From Anaeramoeba flamelloides (lineage: Eukaryota > Metamonada > Anaeramoebidae), in the NCBI GenBank assembly GCA_027625915.1, contig JANTQA010000047.1, positions 1,426,001 through 1,490,000 of the forward strand: a stretch of DNA of 64,000 nt, written 5' to 3'. Shown piece after piece: positions 31,938 to 43,023 of the stretch (positions are counted from its first letter, which is position 1; every line of letters begins with the position of its first letter). Position numbers and translations under genes: made by a program. The notes beneath the pieces were generated by a model. That model made no database searches. It had not been told where the DNA came from and saw only the letters and a list, made by a program, of their open reading frames with translations.

Positions 31938-32915
31938 TTAGAGATTACTACAGGTATTTGGATAGACAGCAGATGTAGCAACACCACAGTTATTTGATCT
32001 ATCTTTGGCCATGTAAATGTAACCTTCGTTACCCCAAGATGTGTTCCATGAATTTTTGACAATCCAGTAGTTATCACCGTTGAGAACACCATATCCGACA
32101 CAGAGGACGGCGTGATCAAGTTGGGTTGATGAGCAATCTGGTTCGTAGTAGACACCTGATTTATATTGTTGGAAACTCCAGTGAGAAGCATCGATGGCAA
32201 TTGAGATTGGTCCGTTAGCTTCAACGGCGGTGGCAAGAGCGGCTTCAGATTGGGCTTTGATGTTTGTGTGTCCTTTACATGTACCTTTCTTCTTACATTG
32301 GGTTTTTTTACAGGTTTCTTGGACGGCGTGATATGGATAATCTATTTCAGCACAGTCACCTCCTTGGTTTTGGACCCATTCAAGAGCTAAGTATGGCCAA
32401 CATCCGTTACATCCGTAACAGTCACCGTCACAATCGACGATCATGGATTCAGAGTATGAGTTTAAGATACCTGTGTCAATGAAATCTCTTCCTTCCATGG
32501 TACCGGTGGTGGAGAAACTCCAACAAGAACCACATTGTCCTTGGTCTTTAACTGGGGTAACAGCTCCTTTTTGTCTCCAATCGACAGTGGCAGCGGTTGG
32601 TGCTTGTTCATTGTCCCAGACTGGTGCGTCAGAGTATTGGAGTGGCATGTTTGGTAAGATGGATAAGTATTCGTCTCTTGTCCAGTCAGAGAATTGATTG
32701 ATACCGGTCTTGAAGGAAACATCAGTTCTGGCGTTGTGAGCTCTGATTCTGTCAAGGTTGCTCTTGAAGAGAGAGAATCTCAAGGCTTGTTCTTCTGGTC
32801 TGTAGTTTCTGTTATATTGTTCTTGGAACTTGGAGAAAAGGAAGTTATAGTTGTCTTCTGTGAGTGGTTCACAGAAGGCGGCAACTACTAATAAAGCAAT
32901 TAAAAGAAATTTCAT
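31938..32915 (-). CDS. Cathepsin-L-like papain-family cysteine protease (C1A), preproenzyme
   Basis: Secreted or lysosomal endopeptidase, 325 residues, one exon. Residues 1-15 form a signal peptide. The propeptide carries the complete ERFNIN pattern (E42 to N61, ExxxRxxxFxxNxxxIxxxN) and GINQFSD (71-77), placing it in the cathepsin L group. The mature enzyme starts near residue 107 (APTAATVDWR). Catalytic residues are all present: Gln125 and Cys131 in QGQCGSCW, His268 in LDHAV and Asn288 in KNSW. The usual GCNGG is GCNGC (168-172), an extra Cys in a loop already rich in Cys. Length is normal. The coding sequence is visibly richer in C and G than any other gene here, as in highly expressed genes. 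Two palindromic TTAA elements lie 1.0 kb and 1.2 kb away on either side. Confidence 0.96.
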   Translation of the reverse strand: MKFLLIALLVVAAFCEPLTEDNYNFLFSKFQEQYNRNYRPEEQALRFSLFKSNLDRIRAHNARTDVSFKTGINQFSDWTRDEYLSILPNMPLQYSDAPVWDNEQAPTAATVDWRQKGAVTPVKDQGQCGSCWSFSTTGTMEGRDFIDTGILNSYSESMIVDCDGDCYGCNGCWPYLALEWVQNQGGDCAEIDYPYHAVQETCKKTQCKKKGTCKGHTNIKAQSEAALATAVEANGPISIAIDASHWSFQQYKSGVYYEPDCSSTQLDHAVLCVGYGVLNGDNYWIVKNSWNTSWGNEGYIYMAKDRSNNCGVATSAVYPNTCSNL

Positions 32916-34154
32916 CTATTGAAAAAGAGAAGCGTAAATTTTTCAAGAAGATTTTTTGAAAAAGCAAAAAGATAATTGAGTGATATAAGTGAATCAAATC
33001 AGTATTAAAAAAATAAAAAAAAAAGAAAGAAAAAAAAAAAAAAAAAGAAAAAAATTTACTTTTGATAAATCAAATTAAAAAAATGATTTTTGATATTCGA
33101 TCATTAATTTAAAAGTTAATTCGAAAAATGAACGAGAAACAAAAAAGCAGAGAGAAGAATTGGTCAAAATAGACAGATCAGGGATCAAATTGACAAAAAG
33201 AAGAATTTAAAGTTTTTTTGAAATTATTTCAAAAAAAAAAAAAAAAAAATCCACGAGTCAAGAATATATTTCGTAAAAAAGACACAATAAGAAATCAAAT
33301 CGATCACTTGGCTCAAATTGGTTTAAAATTGAAATAAAATCAAAGAGTTTCAAGAAAAAAGGAGAAAAAATTTTGGAAAAAATAGTAATCTATCACTCTA
33401 AAACAGAAGCAACTAAACCAAGACCAAAAACAATAGTTAACATCATTTCTTAAATTTACTTGAAGAGTATTCAAACAAAGTCCCAATAAAATGATTCGAA
33501 ACGTAATAAAAAAAGATCTATTCTACAATTTTTCCTTTAATTGCCTTGTATAAAAAAAAAAAGAAAATGGTGTACACCAAATGGTATGTATCTCCTTTGA
33601 AACAGATCACTTGCACGACTTAACACTAAATGAACTCTACATGGTCAAGATCTCTTCTCTTCTGAATCTGTGAACGAAGTTACTAAGAAGACTAATTTTG
33701 TTACTTTTATTTTTCGATTTCAAGGAAATGTGGTATTTTCTTTTGGTATAAACGAAATTTCCAAGAGTAATTTTATGATTCTCCAGCTTAGCTTATTTGA
33801 ATCAGGAATCTGAAAAAATTTTCACATCATTTTCTTTTTACTTTTTTTCCACAAAGGTTATCAAAGGAGCAAAAGATTTTAAATTTTTGTTCTCGATTTT
33901 TGGGTCCTTGATATTTTTGAGGTTAATGTTGGTTAAACTAAGAATCTGAAATGTAAGAAATTTAACTGAATTAGAGAAAAAGAAATAATCAGTCAGAATT
34001 TTATTCTTTTTTCCATTCAAATGTTAATGAATTAACGAGTTTGTCTTAGTTAAAAATAACTCAACCCACTGAAACACTTTGAAGACTTTTTGGAACTACC
34101 AGCTTGTACTCCTGCAAGTTTTTGATTTCAATTTTCTTTTGATATTTCAAATGT

Positions 34155-34712
34155 TTAAGGTTTACAATCCCTGAAACTGGAAAAAAGATTATCTTGTATT
34201 GGGTGTGGCAACTTGTTATTTTGGTTCTTAGCTGATCGATCCACAACTAAGTTTGGATCGTATAGGTGGTTGAAAAAGGCTATTTTTGTGATTTTATTTT
34301 TTTTTTTCCGAAATCCAGATTGATGAGTTTAAGATTAATTGGTTGGAAGGTATTGAATTGAAAGTGTTAATTTTTGGGTTGTTAATTGAAATTATCATTT
34401 TCCTTTTACAGAATTAGGAGTAAATAAAAAAAAATTTTTTTACAGGCATCAAATAATACAAAGCGTAAATAAAAATTTCAACATACAAAACAAAAAACTC
34501 AATTACTAATTAAATATCTTCCAATTAATTAATCTTAAACTCATCAATCTGGATTTCGGAAAAAAAAAAATAAAATCACAAAAATAGCCTTTTTCAACCA
34601 CCTATACGATCCAAACTTAGTTGTGGATCGATCAGCTAAGAACCAAAATAACAAGTTGCCACACCCAATACAAGATAATCTTTTTTCCAGTTTCAGGGAT
34701 TGTAAACCTTAA
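34155..34712. mobile_element. Palindromic TTAA-target element (family D, copy 2)
   Basis: TTAA at 34155-34158 and 34709-34712. The arms are about 200 bp, longer than in copy 1, and extend through CCGAAATCCAGATTGATGAG. Copy 1 reads like a version with one arm shortened. At two positions in each arm the copies differ (GATCGTATAGG here, GATTGTATAGG in copy 1; TTGTGATTT here, TTGTCATTT in copy 1), and in each copy both arms agree. Confidence 0.85.
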
Positions 34713-34724
34713 GGGTAGAGTCAT

Positions 34725-35130
34725 TCCAATGAAAAATAATTTTCTGAAATGGAAAAATAAAATGTTCCGTACATTTTATTAGGACCCAATACTTATCAAA
34801 AACTAACCAACCTGTGATATATGATCGATCTCCAAAAATCAACAACTAAAGATGATTATATTTTTAGAAAAAAGAGTCCAAAGAACAACATTCAGTTTCC
34901 AATTTGAAAGGTTAGAAGATATAATTTTGAAAACAACTGTGTTAGTTTTGAATTGTATCGATATATTTGGCGTTTTTTGAGATCTCATTGATTGATTTTT
35001 TCATTTTATTAAGATTCTTCAAATAAACCATTTTTTATCTCAAGAATGTTACAAAAATTCTTACTTTGTTAAATATAGAGGGTTTCAAGAACAATCACAA
35101 ATTCTTATTAAATTGAATTAAGTTGGTTGT
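34725..35130. repeat. Dispersed repeat (family G, copy 3)
   Basis: Matches 11690-12110 through AACCAACCTGTGATATATG, GATCGATCTCCAAAAATC, GGCGTTTTTTGAGATCTCA and a final GAATTAAGTTGG-type block. It is followed within 20 bases by a family J copy. Confidence 0.5.
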
Positions 35131-35149
35131 ATACTTCAGTGACTAGTTA

Positions 35150-36570
35150 CTCTAAAAAAAATCTTCCAGTAAATTTGTTAACTATTTCAAAAAAAAGTTA
35201 CCACATCTAGAAATTGGAAACCAAAGTAAAAATCTGATTACTCCAAAACCAAACTCGCTTTTAAAGCTATTTTCATAATTGGATTATTGTTTTTAAATCC
35301 TTTGATCCATTTTTCTGATTTTGTAAAAATTCAAAATTCTCAATATTTTTGTTTATTGGTCAAGATAAAGAGCAATTTATGTTTGAAAATTTTTACTTGA
35401 TTTTTCTTTTTGAAATTTTTATTCTCAACTTTAAATAAAGCATTTTATGAAGCCAAGTGTTAAGAAACTCTGTAAAATTAGTTGACCTTCAAAATATTTT
35501 TCAAGTAAGGGAATGTTTGATAAGAAATAGTCCGAAGATTTATTAAAAAGGAAATTGAACTAACTGTTGAGAGAAAAATGTTTTACACCTTTTTTAATTG
35601 GGAACATAAGCAAAATTGAAAATCAAATCCTATTGATAACAAGGTGAATTATATATAAATCCAGGTTTAAAGGTGTTAAAAGTTCATTAATCTGGGGTAT
35701 TTGTAGAATACTCATTTGAATGATTGATAACTAAATTAGATCATGCTATTTTAACATAAATCCAAGTTGTAGTAAAGTTTACTATTAATTCTGAAAATGC
35801 TAATTTTTAAACTTGCTTTAGATTATTAGAGATAAGGTTTTGAAAAAGTAGAATTACATTAGTCTTTATTCTAATAAGTAGATTATTGTTATTTTCTTTA
35901 GTTATTTCACAAATGATTGAAATAAAAAATCATTTTCAGTAAGGTTCCTTATTAAAATTACTGTCCAACCATTTTTCTGTGTCTAACATTTTTCTCTCAA
36001 TAGTAAAAATTTTTTGAAATTTATTATTTTTTATCAGTATTTGAATTCTAAATGGGAAAGATTTTCACTTAATTGTCCACACTCTTCTTTTAGAAATCAA
36101 GCCCCCAACCGAAGTGTGGATAGTTTGTGATTCTATTTCAAAAAGGAAATGAAAATGAAGTGGAAAATTTTCACATTTATAATTCAAATACCAGTATTAT
36201 AAAAAATAATATTTATTGAGACGAAAGAAATCTTATTATCTCAAGGGAGACTCACCTCAAAATGGTCTTTAAAAAGAAACACCAACTTTTTGAAATAAGT
36301 CATTATAAAAAATCTGCATAATTTCAAAAAAAATAAAATAATAATTTTAAACTTTGAAATATACAATTATTTGATTTCAAAGAAGAGTTCAAATCAATTT
36401 TCCCCTTTGCTGATCAAAAAAATAAGATAAAAAAAACCAAACAATAAAACCACCCGATTAAAAATCACACCAAAAAAAAATTTAAAATTATAGATAATTC
36501 AGTTGATAACCAAAGAAATACTTTTTAATTTGAATATTTTTTTTTTTTTCAAAAATTAAAAATCTCTATC
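35150..36570 (-). repeat. Dispersed repeat family J, longest minus-oriented copy
   Basis: The left part (35160-35350) is the inverse of 46030-46250 (AATCTTCCAGTAAATTT, ACAAAGTAAAAATCTGAT). The right part (36190-36560) matches 15000-15340 (CTTTAAAAAGAAA, AAAAAAACCAAACAATAAA, AGAAATACTTTTTAATTTGA). The middle is not shared with the other copies and may be an insertion or the more complete element body. Confidence 0.5.
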
Positions 36571-37214
36571 TTAATTCTTTCAGCACACTATTAACAATCC
36601 AATGATAAAACTAACATATAGAGGTTTTATTTTTATTTACCATTTTTTTAAAGATTTTCAAACAAAACAAAAGGTATTCAAATTTACAATTCAAATAATA
36701 ATAAAAAATTATTAGATATTATCCAAAAACTGATTTTAATACCAACTGTTCTTTGTTTATACTCTAAATATTAGAAAAAGAATATCGAATAACCCCTTAA
36801 ACCTTTATAAATTTCTCAAACATACAGCCGCTCCAAGGCCACCATAAAAATTTAAATAAAACACAATTGATTTTTCTATTTTTATTTTGAATTTTCAAAA
36901 AATTCCGAAATAAGAGTTATTTTTATAAAATATAATTTCAATAAATAAGTTCTTATTCAAATTGTTGGAAAATCGAAATAAAAATATTCAAGATCCCAAG
37001 AAACTTAAAAATTATCGGTCGAAAAAAGATCAAAAAAATATCAATATTTACTGATCTTAAGTAAATTTTACCATTTTTGGACCAATAATTTTAAAATGCT
37101 CCAAGAATCTTCAAAATTTTATTTTTAATGATGTTTCAAAAATTTGAATAATAGTTCATTTATTATTTTTTTAGAATAATAATTCTTATTTCAGAATTTT
37201 TTGAAAAGAAACTC

Positions 37215-37578
37215 TTTTTCAAAAATTGTGACTCACTTGAAATAATAAATTGAAAAAAAAAAAAATTATCCTTTAGTATTCAAGAACAATTAGTAACTAA
37301 ATATGATTTGTGATTAACTTTTAAGTCATTCTAAATCTATAAAAGCCTGATATATTAAAAATTAAAAAAAAATAAAACCAAAAACTAAAAAAAAGTGAGT
37401 CACAATTTTTGAAATGAGCATTACCTATTTTTTATTACTGAACTTTCACTGAAAAAAAGTTGAACAACAAGATTTTTTATGAATAATTAAATCCATTTTC
37501 AAAGACATTACATAGTCGAAATTTTCTTATTGATTATTTTTCTTTTCGAAGATCTCTTTTTTTTTTCCACAGGATCTT

Positions 37579-37647
<69 letters not shown>

Positions 37648-37831
37648 AAAAGCTCAAGAAAAAGAAAAACAAAAGAAAAACAAAAATTTGAAAAAGCAAA
37701 ACTAAAATTTGCAAAATTAGAAAAAATGATTCTGATCCAAAAATTTGAAAATATTTTTTGTAAAGAATACTGGAATAAACCCTCAAAACAACCCCCATTA
37801 ACATTATAAAGTGAGTCAAAATTTATGAAAA
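37215..37831. repeat. Left copy of a large inverted repeat flanking the nuclease gene
   Basis: Starts TTTTTCAAAAATTGTGACTCAC and ends GTGAGTCAAAATTTATGAAAA, that is, with related inverted ends. Collinear and inverted relative to 43642-44831: shared landmarks in order are the GTGACTCAC ends, TTTTTTATTACTGAA with TTTCACTGAAAAAA, AAAAACAAAAATTTGAAAA, AAAAAATGATTCTGATC and ACATTATAAAGTGA. An internal sub-element (37215-37415) has its own perfect CTCAC/GTGAG inverted ends. A 60-base poly(A) run interrupts it. Confidence 0.65.
37586..37645. repeat. Uninterrupted A60 tract
   Basis: Sixty consecutive A residues preceded by nine T, inside the left inverted-repeat copy. Runs of this length are commonly mis-sized in assemblies. 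They give rise to a spurious Phe-rich open frame on the minus strand. Confidence 0.9.
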
Positions 37832-37963
37832 ATAGTTTAGATCATAAGAATCGAAAACCCGATTGTATTTTATTTAGTATTTTATGGCAGCCTTGGAAAG
37901 ACTGTATGGGATGGAAACCAAATAATCATTTTTTAGTTAATCTTCCAAGGATATAATAAGAAG

Positions 37964-37965
<2 letters not shown>

Positions 37966-38002
<37 letters not shown>
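37966..38002. repeat. (AT)n microsatellite
   Basis: About eighteen uninterrupted AT repeats in non-coding sequence. Confidence 0.9.
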
Positions 38003-38005
<3 letters not shown>

Positions 38006-39736
38006 TTTAGGACTACACTTATTTCGAGTGTTACTTTTAATATAAAGTTTCAATCATTCCACCAACCAAACTTTAAATAAAAAAAATATCTTTTGATACG
38101 GTTCTTGATTTAACAACTTTCTTTTTTCATTGATCAAAATATTTCTTTTGATGAATTCGAAATATTTTTAAATTACACAAAAAGTATTCCTTTTATATTT
38201 ATCTAGGTGTAATTTTACACACTAACCTGGGGACTATTATTTTTTTTTTATAATTTATTTACTATTTATAAAATCACACAATTTCAATTAAAATAATTTT
38301 CTTTCATTAATAAGGAATTAAAATAAAAATAATAAACTATTTTTTTTCTTTTATGTTTACAAAATAAGGAATCAAAAATATGAATAAACTAATAAAATTA
38401 CTTAAATTTTCAATAATATTTTTATTTTTCTTTATTATCCATGTTCCATTTGTTACACTTTCAATTCAAATTTAGAAAAAATCATCGGAAAAAGTAACAC
38501 TTATATCTAATAATAGCCGAAAAGTCCAATAATATAAGATATTTTCAATTACAACAATTCAAAAGAACACCTTGAAAATATATTAAATATTTTAGCAAGA
38601 TAAAAATTAAGCAAGATTTATTTTATATAAATTATTAAAATATAAAAATAATAAAAAAAATAATAATTTATTTTATTAATAAAAGAAAATTTCAAAAAAA
38701 GATAAAGTTAAATATAGCAAAAAAGTATTTAATCAAATCACAAATATAAATGAAATATTATTGAAATTAAACACGACATGATTAGGTAATTTTATTGAAA
38801 AATATGATACACCGGATAAAAAATATAGAGAATTAATAGAAATGAAATTGGCTTTTTTCTTTTCTAAAGACAAATTTGAAAAAAAGATAATTTAAAAATT
38901 TTTCTTTTTGAGAATCCTGAAAATAGTTTTAATCGGATAGAATGTGAAAAGAAGATCAAATTCAAATATTTACCAAAAAAAAATCACCACTAAAACCTTG
39001 AAATACAAATTAAACCGACCCTTTCTCAGACTTTGAATATTTAACACCTATAAAATAATCAAATAAATTTCTAATTTATCATTTTTTAGTTGTTTTTGAT
39101 GATTATTATCTATAAAATTTTACTACATACTTTAGTGAAATAAAATTTTTTTCATTTTTTTAAGAAAAAATTGGAGAATCAAGAATTTATTAGAACCAAT
39201 CTAATTTTTATGAAACTACCACCAAGTTAAATCACAACAGCGATTATGGTGTTTTCCCTCCATAACGAAATTTTTTTTATAAAAAATTGGAAAAAACAAT
39301 TCCGACTTTAAAATTTTTTTCACCAAACAGGGTATAAAAATAAAAATAACAAAAACCCATAGTTTACTTATTTTCCATTTTAATTATTTTAGAAAACCAC
39401 AAGCACAAGTTGAGATCATTAACAAATAATTGATAAATTGTTCAATCCTTCTAATACTAGAATTAGCTCTTTTATTAAGATATATTGAACTTTCAAACAT
39501 CATAAACCTTACACTTAATACTATAAAATAAAATAAGTATTTTTACATTTATCAGGTTTTTTTTTTTGTGACTTCAAAATTGAGAACACACATTAAAAAT
39601 GTTTGGATATTTTAAATAAGACCATTTAACAAGATCTTTTGAAAGACAAGTTTTGGAGTTTAGAGAAATTAGATTTATATCCAATTCGAGCAGATTTTTG
39701 TATTTGATAAAAGTTAGTGAAGAAACTAAAAACTTT

Positions 39737-40182
39737 CACAACAAGAATAGCACAATCCATACAAATACTTTCAAGACTTTTCCGAACTTTCAGACTGACA
39801 GTCTGCAAGATTTCAGTCTCTGATATTCTTTCATATTGTTTCAATTTTCAAATACTTGATACAAACTTTTGTAAGCCGAAAAAAGGGTTAGAAATAATAA
39901 TTAACAAAAGATAACATTTTGAATTTAATTGAAATTTTTGAAAGTTATCTAAAAGAAAAATATTTTGAAACTTTCAATAACCTGAAACTCTTTTTATGAA
40001 AACCAAAAATTGGAAAGTTGTTTAAATTATATGTTTTTAAAAGTTTGACTTGTAAAAACTTTTAAATTGAAAGTTGTTGCCTTGTGATCTTGTGATTACC
40101 TTCAAAATTTGAACAATTTCAAAAAAACAAAGTGTTGATAAGGAAAAAAAGTGACTACAATTTTTGTGCTATTCTTGTTGTG
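39737..40182. repeat. Perfect 19-bp inverted repeat upstream of the nuclease gene
   Basis: CACAACAAGAATAGCACAA at 39737-39755 is the exact reverse complement of TTGTGCTATTCTTGTTGTG at 40164-40182. The right half ends 40 bases before the preferred start codon. Similarity beyond the 19 bases is weak. It could be a small element's ends or a paired upstream site; no second copy was seen. Confidence 0.6.
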
Positions 40183-40221
40183 TTTAAATACATTTTTTTT
40201 CATTTTTTTTCATTTTTTCTA

Positions 40222-41646
40222 ATGGATCTAGAACAATTAAAAAAAAAACAAAACGAATTAAAAGAAAAAGTGAGAGAAATTTTACTATCTTTTCCACAAC
40301 CAGGTCTTTATGATGGAGAATCAAAAGAAGATTTTCCAAAATTTACCAAACATATCTTTGATATTTTTGAACAAGATGAAGGGATTAGGGGTGATCTGAA
40401 AAGGAAATTTCTGAAGGAATTCAAGGAAAGAGAAAACGAATTCAAATATCCACTTTCTTTGTGTGGTTGTGGTGTTGACAACCCAATCGGTTTAATCTAC
40501 TATAAGACACAATCAATGAAAAGAGGAAAGATGTATAAAAAGTATACCACTTTGAAAAAACTAAATAGCAAAACAAAAGATTTTATCAAGCAAATATCAA
40601 CAGAAGGATCTGAAAAAAGTGAAACAATTCGAATGCAAATTGCCACTAGCATCTTGAAAAAACAAAAAAAATTAGAACTTATTAGGAAAGAAATAAAAGA
40701 ACAAGAAAATGAAAAGGAAATTAAAAAAGAAGATCAAGAAAAAAATAAAAACCAAAAAGAACAAGAACAAGAACAAGAACATGAAAAAGAAAAAGAACAA
40801 GAACAAGAACAAGAAAAAGAAAAAGAACAAGAACAAGAAAAAGAAAAAGAACAAGAAAAAGAAAAAGAAAAAGAAAAAGAAGAAAGAGAGAAACAAGAAC
40901 AAATAAAGCTAATCTTAATACAACACAAAGAAGAGATTAAAAAAAAAGTTCTCCAAATTATCAACGCAAGAAAAAGACAATTGGAGAAAAAAGAAAAGAC
41001 GACAGACAATTATTTACAAGCACTAAAAAAAGACAAAGATTATGTCAAATACAAATTAGTGAAGGACACTTTCAAAACATATTTCAAAGAATTTATGCGT
41101 GTTGAGAAATTGGTTGGAATGGATTCAAATTTGGTTGGAGAAAACTTTGAAAAGCTCTCTGCGAAACAGGCGATACCTTTAATTGTTGATCGTTTAGGCT
41201 TGGAAAAAGATCAATACAAAGTGTTTTCCAATGTGTATTGGAACAACGTGAATGGGGAAATTGATTTTGTTATTACAGATCATCTTGAAGAAAATGTCCT
41301 TGCGCTTGCCGAAGCGAAGCATCAGATTTTTGACATTGCTGCGGCGTATCGGCAATCTGGGCCATATAGACTCCTGAAAGGAAAAAATGAGATTAAAATC
41401 AAAAACAAGATCATTAGTGTACCTAAAGACGCACCGTGCTTTGTTATAACAACTTACGAGGAATACAAGTTATATTTTGGCATAGAGTCAAAATTAAAAG
41501 AGAGATTACGAAATTACTTTTTAGAGTTTGAGAAAGCTTATGAAATTGAGACAATTTATGATCGCTTAAGAAATATTTGTAAGGGGAAACAGTCACCCCT
41601 GCAATGGTTTAATTTGCATGCAAATGATAAATTGATTGTATTATAA
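40222..41646 (+). CDS. PD-(D/E)XK nuclease-like protein with charged linker
   Basis: 474 residues from the preferred Met at 40222 (MDLEQLKKK). The frame is open 30 codons further to 40132, but that extension is Phe-rich translation of a T-rich leader. Residues about 1-160 are an unrecognised, mostly helical region with a CGCG motif. Residues about 160-225 are Lys/Glu/Gln repeats, probably a charged helix or linker. Residues about 290-470 show the PD-(D/E)XK pattern: an early Glu in GENFEKLSA (Glu307 or Glu310), GEIDFVI (Glu346, Asp348), LALAEAKHQIFD (Glu364, Lys366) and a helix with AYRQSG. The E-x-D...E-A-K spacing matches metal-dependent nucleases of this fold. The substrate is unknown. The gene sits between inverted repeat copies (37215-37831 and 43642-44831). 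The fold call is motif-based; I do not recognise the family. Confidence 0.75.
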   Translation: MDLEQLKKKQNELKEKVREILLSFPQPGLYDGESKEDFPKFTKHIFDIFEQDEGIRGDLKRKFLKEFKERENEFKYPLSLCGCGVDNPIGLIYYKTQSMKRGKMYKKYTTLKKLNSKTKDFIKQISTEGSEKSETIRMQIATSILKKQKKLELIRKEIKEQENEKEIKKEDQEKNKNQKEQEQEQEHEKEKEQEQEQEKEKEQEQEKEKEQEKEKEKEKEEREKQEQIKLILIQHKEEIKKKVLQIINARKRQLEKKEKTTDNYLQALKKDKDYVKYKLVKDTFKTYFKEFMRVEKLVGMDSNLVGENFEKLSAKQAIPLIVDRLGLEKDQYKVFSNVYWNNVNGEIDFVITDHLEENVLALAEAKHQIFDIAAAYRQSGPYRLLKGKNEIKIKNKIISVPKDAPCFVITTYEEYKLYFGIESKLKERLRNYFLEFEKAYEIETIYDRLRNICKGKQSPLQWFNLHANDKLIVL

Positions 41647-42440
41647 CCCACACGGGTTTAGTATTCAAGATAACAAGAAAGAATAAATCAGAAATCAGAT
41701 TCAAAATAAGAAACCAGACATTTTTTTTTTAAAAAAAGAGCATTGGCGAACAATTATAATGTGGTATAATAGCTAATTTCAAAAATGTATTTTCTTCATC
41801 TAACCAAATCAACAGACAACCTAATTTTTAATTCTTAAATCTTTTCATTTTATTCTAAATCATATTTTTATTTATTGTTGTATTGATTCGTTTTTGTTTA
41901 TTTCCAATTTTTTTTTATGAGAGTATGATGATATTATTGAAAATCGCAATATGATCAATAAAGCATTGTTTTCATTTGAAATCATAATTATTGCACTCTT
42001 TTTGTGAATAATTATAAAACCATGATATGTTATAAAAATTGTGAAAAGGCGAGATTATTTTGAATAAACATCGTTTTTCTTTTCATCCATTCAATTACTT
42101 ATTGATTACAACCATTTGAAATCCAAAATAAGTGTATAAATCAAATAATGAATAATCCAATTCAAAAAAAGAAAAACGTTGAATGCTATAATATATGAGT
42201 TTTTTTTTATCAAGGGTATATTGCCCGCAGAACACAAATGATGATAAAGAAAATTTTGGAATTTATTGACAACTGTTTATTTAGTTTTCACAAAAAAAAA
42301 AAAAAAAAGTATAAAAACCATTCAACCCCATTTGATCTTTTTATTATTCTGAAAAATATGGGTACAAGAAGGCAATCAAGTATATACAATCAATCTTCAT
42401 ATTGATTACTGATACTTTTGTAGAATATTTAAAAAGTGTT

Positions 42441-43023
42441 TCAAAATCTGGGCTATATTATTAAATTTCAAAAAATGGTCAAATTTCAAAATTATTCAAA
42501 TTGAATTTTTTCATATTTTTGAAGAGTTTCTTGATTATTATCATCGGTACCAAAGTTTTTAATGGTTTTTTAGGATTGTGCGTGTGTATGTGTGTGTGTG
42601 TGGGAGGGGGGGCAAAAAGATTCTTTTGCGATTGGTAGTATTTTATTACCTAAATTGTAGAAAATCCAATTTTTTTCAATCATAAATACTAAACATTTTT
42701 AAAAATTTGTTCGAAAGTTTATTTTAACATAAAAAGTTAAATGAAAATTTTTTTACCCTTAAAACAAGTTAAAAAGGTATAATTAGTCAGTTAATTATTT
42801 TTTTTTTCAAAATCCTTGCCAAAATTTTCTAGTATACCATCTAAACTACCCAAACCTACTCTAGCATACTCTAACATCCCTTAACCTACCATTAAAGGGG
42901 GGTTTAAATACCTACATCCAATACATTTCAATATAATTGATTCTTTTGAAAAAATGAGAATTTGAACAATTTTGAAATTTGACCAAATTTGAAATATAAT
43001 AATTTTCCCCAAAATCTCTTTTT
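42441..43023. repeat. Inverted-repeat element with about 80-bp arms
   Basis: The left arm contains GGTCAAATTTCAAAATTATT (42478-42497) and the right arm its near inverse, CAATTTTGAAATTTGACC (about 42967-42983). Imperfect pairing extends outward through ATTATTAAATTTC. The 400-base centre holds TGTGTGTGTG followed by a run of G and a CCTAC/CTAAC-rich patch, unusually GC-rich for this window. The ends are approximate. Confidence 0.5.

Larger units (their letters stand above)
32916..40221. other. Gene-free repeat-rich region between the cathepsin and nuclease genes
   Basis: The first few hundred bases should hold the cathepsin promoter, but no motif can be defended. Then come family D copy 2 (34155), families G and J (34725-36570), an inverted-repeat copy (37215-37831) with a 60-base poly(A) run, an (AT)n tract (37966-38002) and a 19-bp inverted repeat (39737 and 40164). 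Nothing else is recognised; 38003-39700 holds no element I can define. Confidence 0.55.

Noticed and set aside
37508-37819. Phe-rich open frame on the minus strand
   Set aside because: Produced by the A60 tract and neighbouring homopolymers.
40132-40221. N-terminal signal or membrane segment of the nuclease-like protein
   Set aside because: The 30 codons before the Met at 40222 are T-rich leader; the hydrophobic run comes from poly(T).
40672-40902. Membrane-like Phe/Leu-rich frames antisense to the nuclease gene, and the similar ones antisense to EDC4 and BEACH exons
   Set aside because: They are reverse-strand readings of Lys/Glu tracts (AAA/GAA codons read as TTT/TTC) and not genes.
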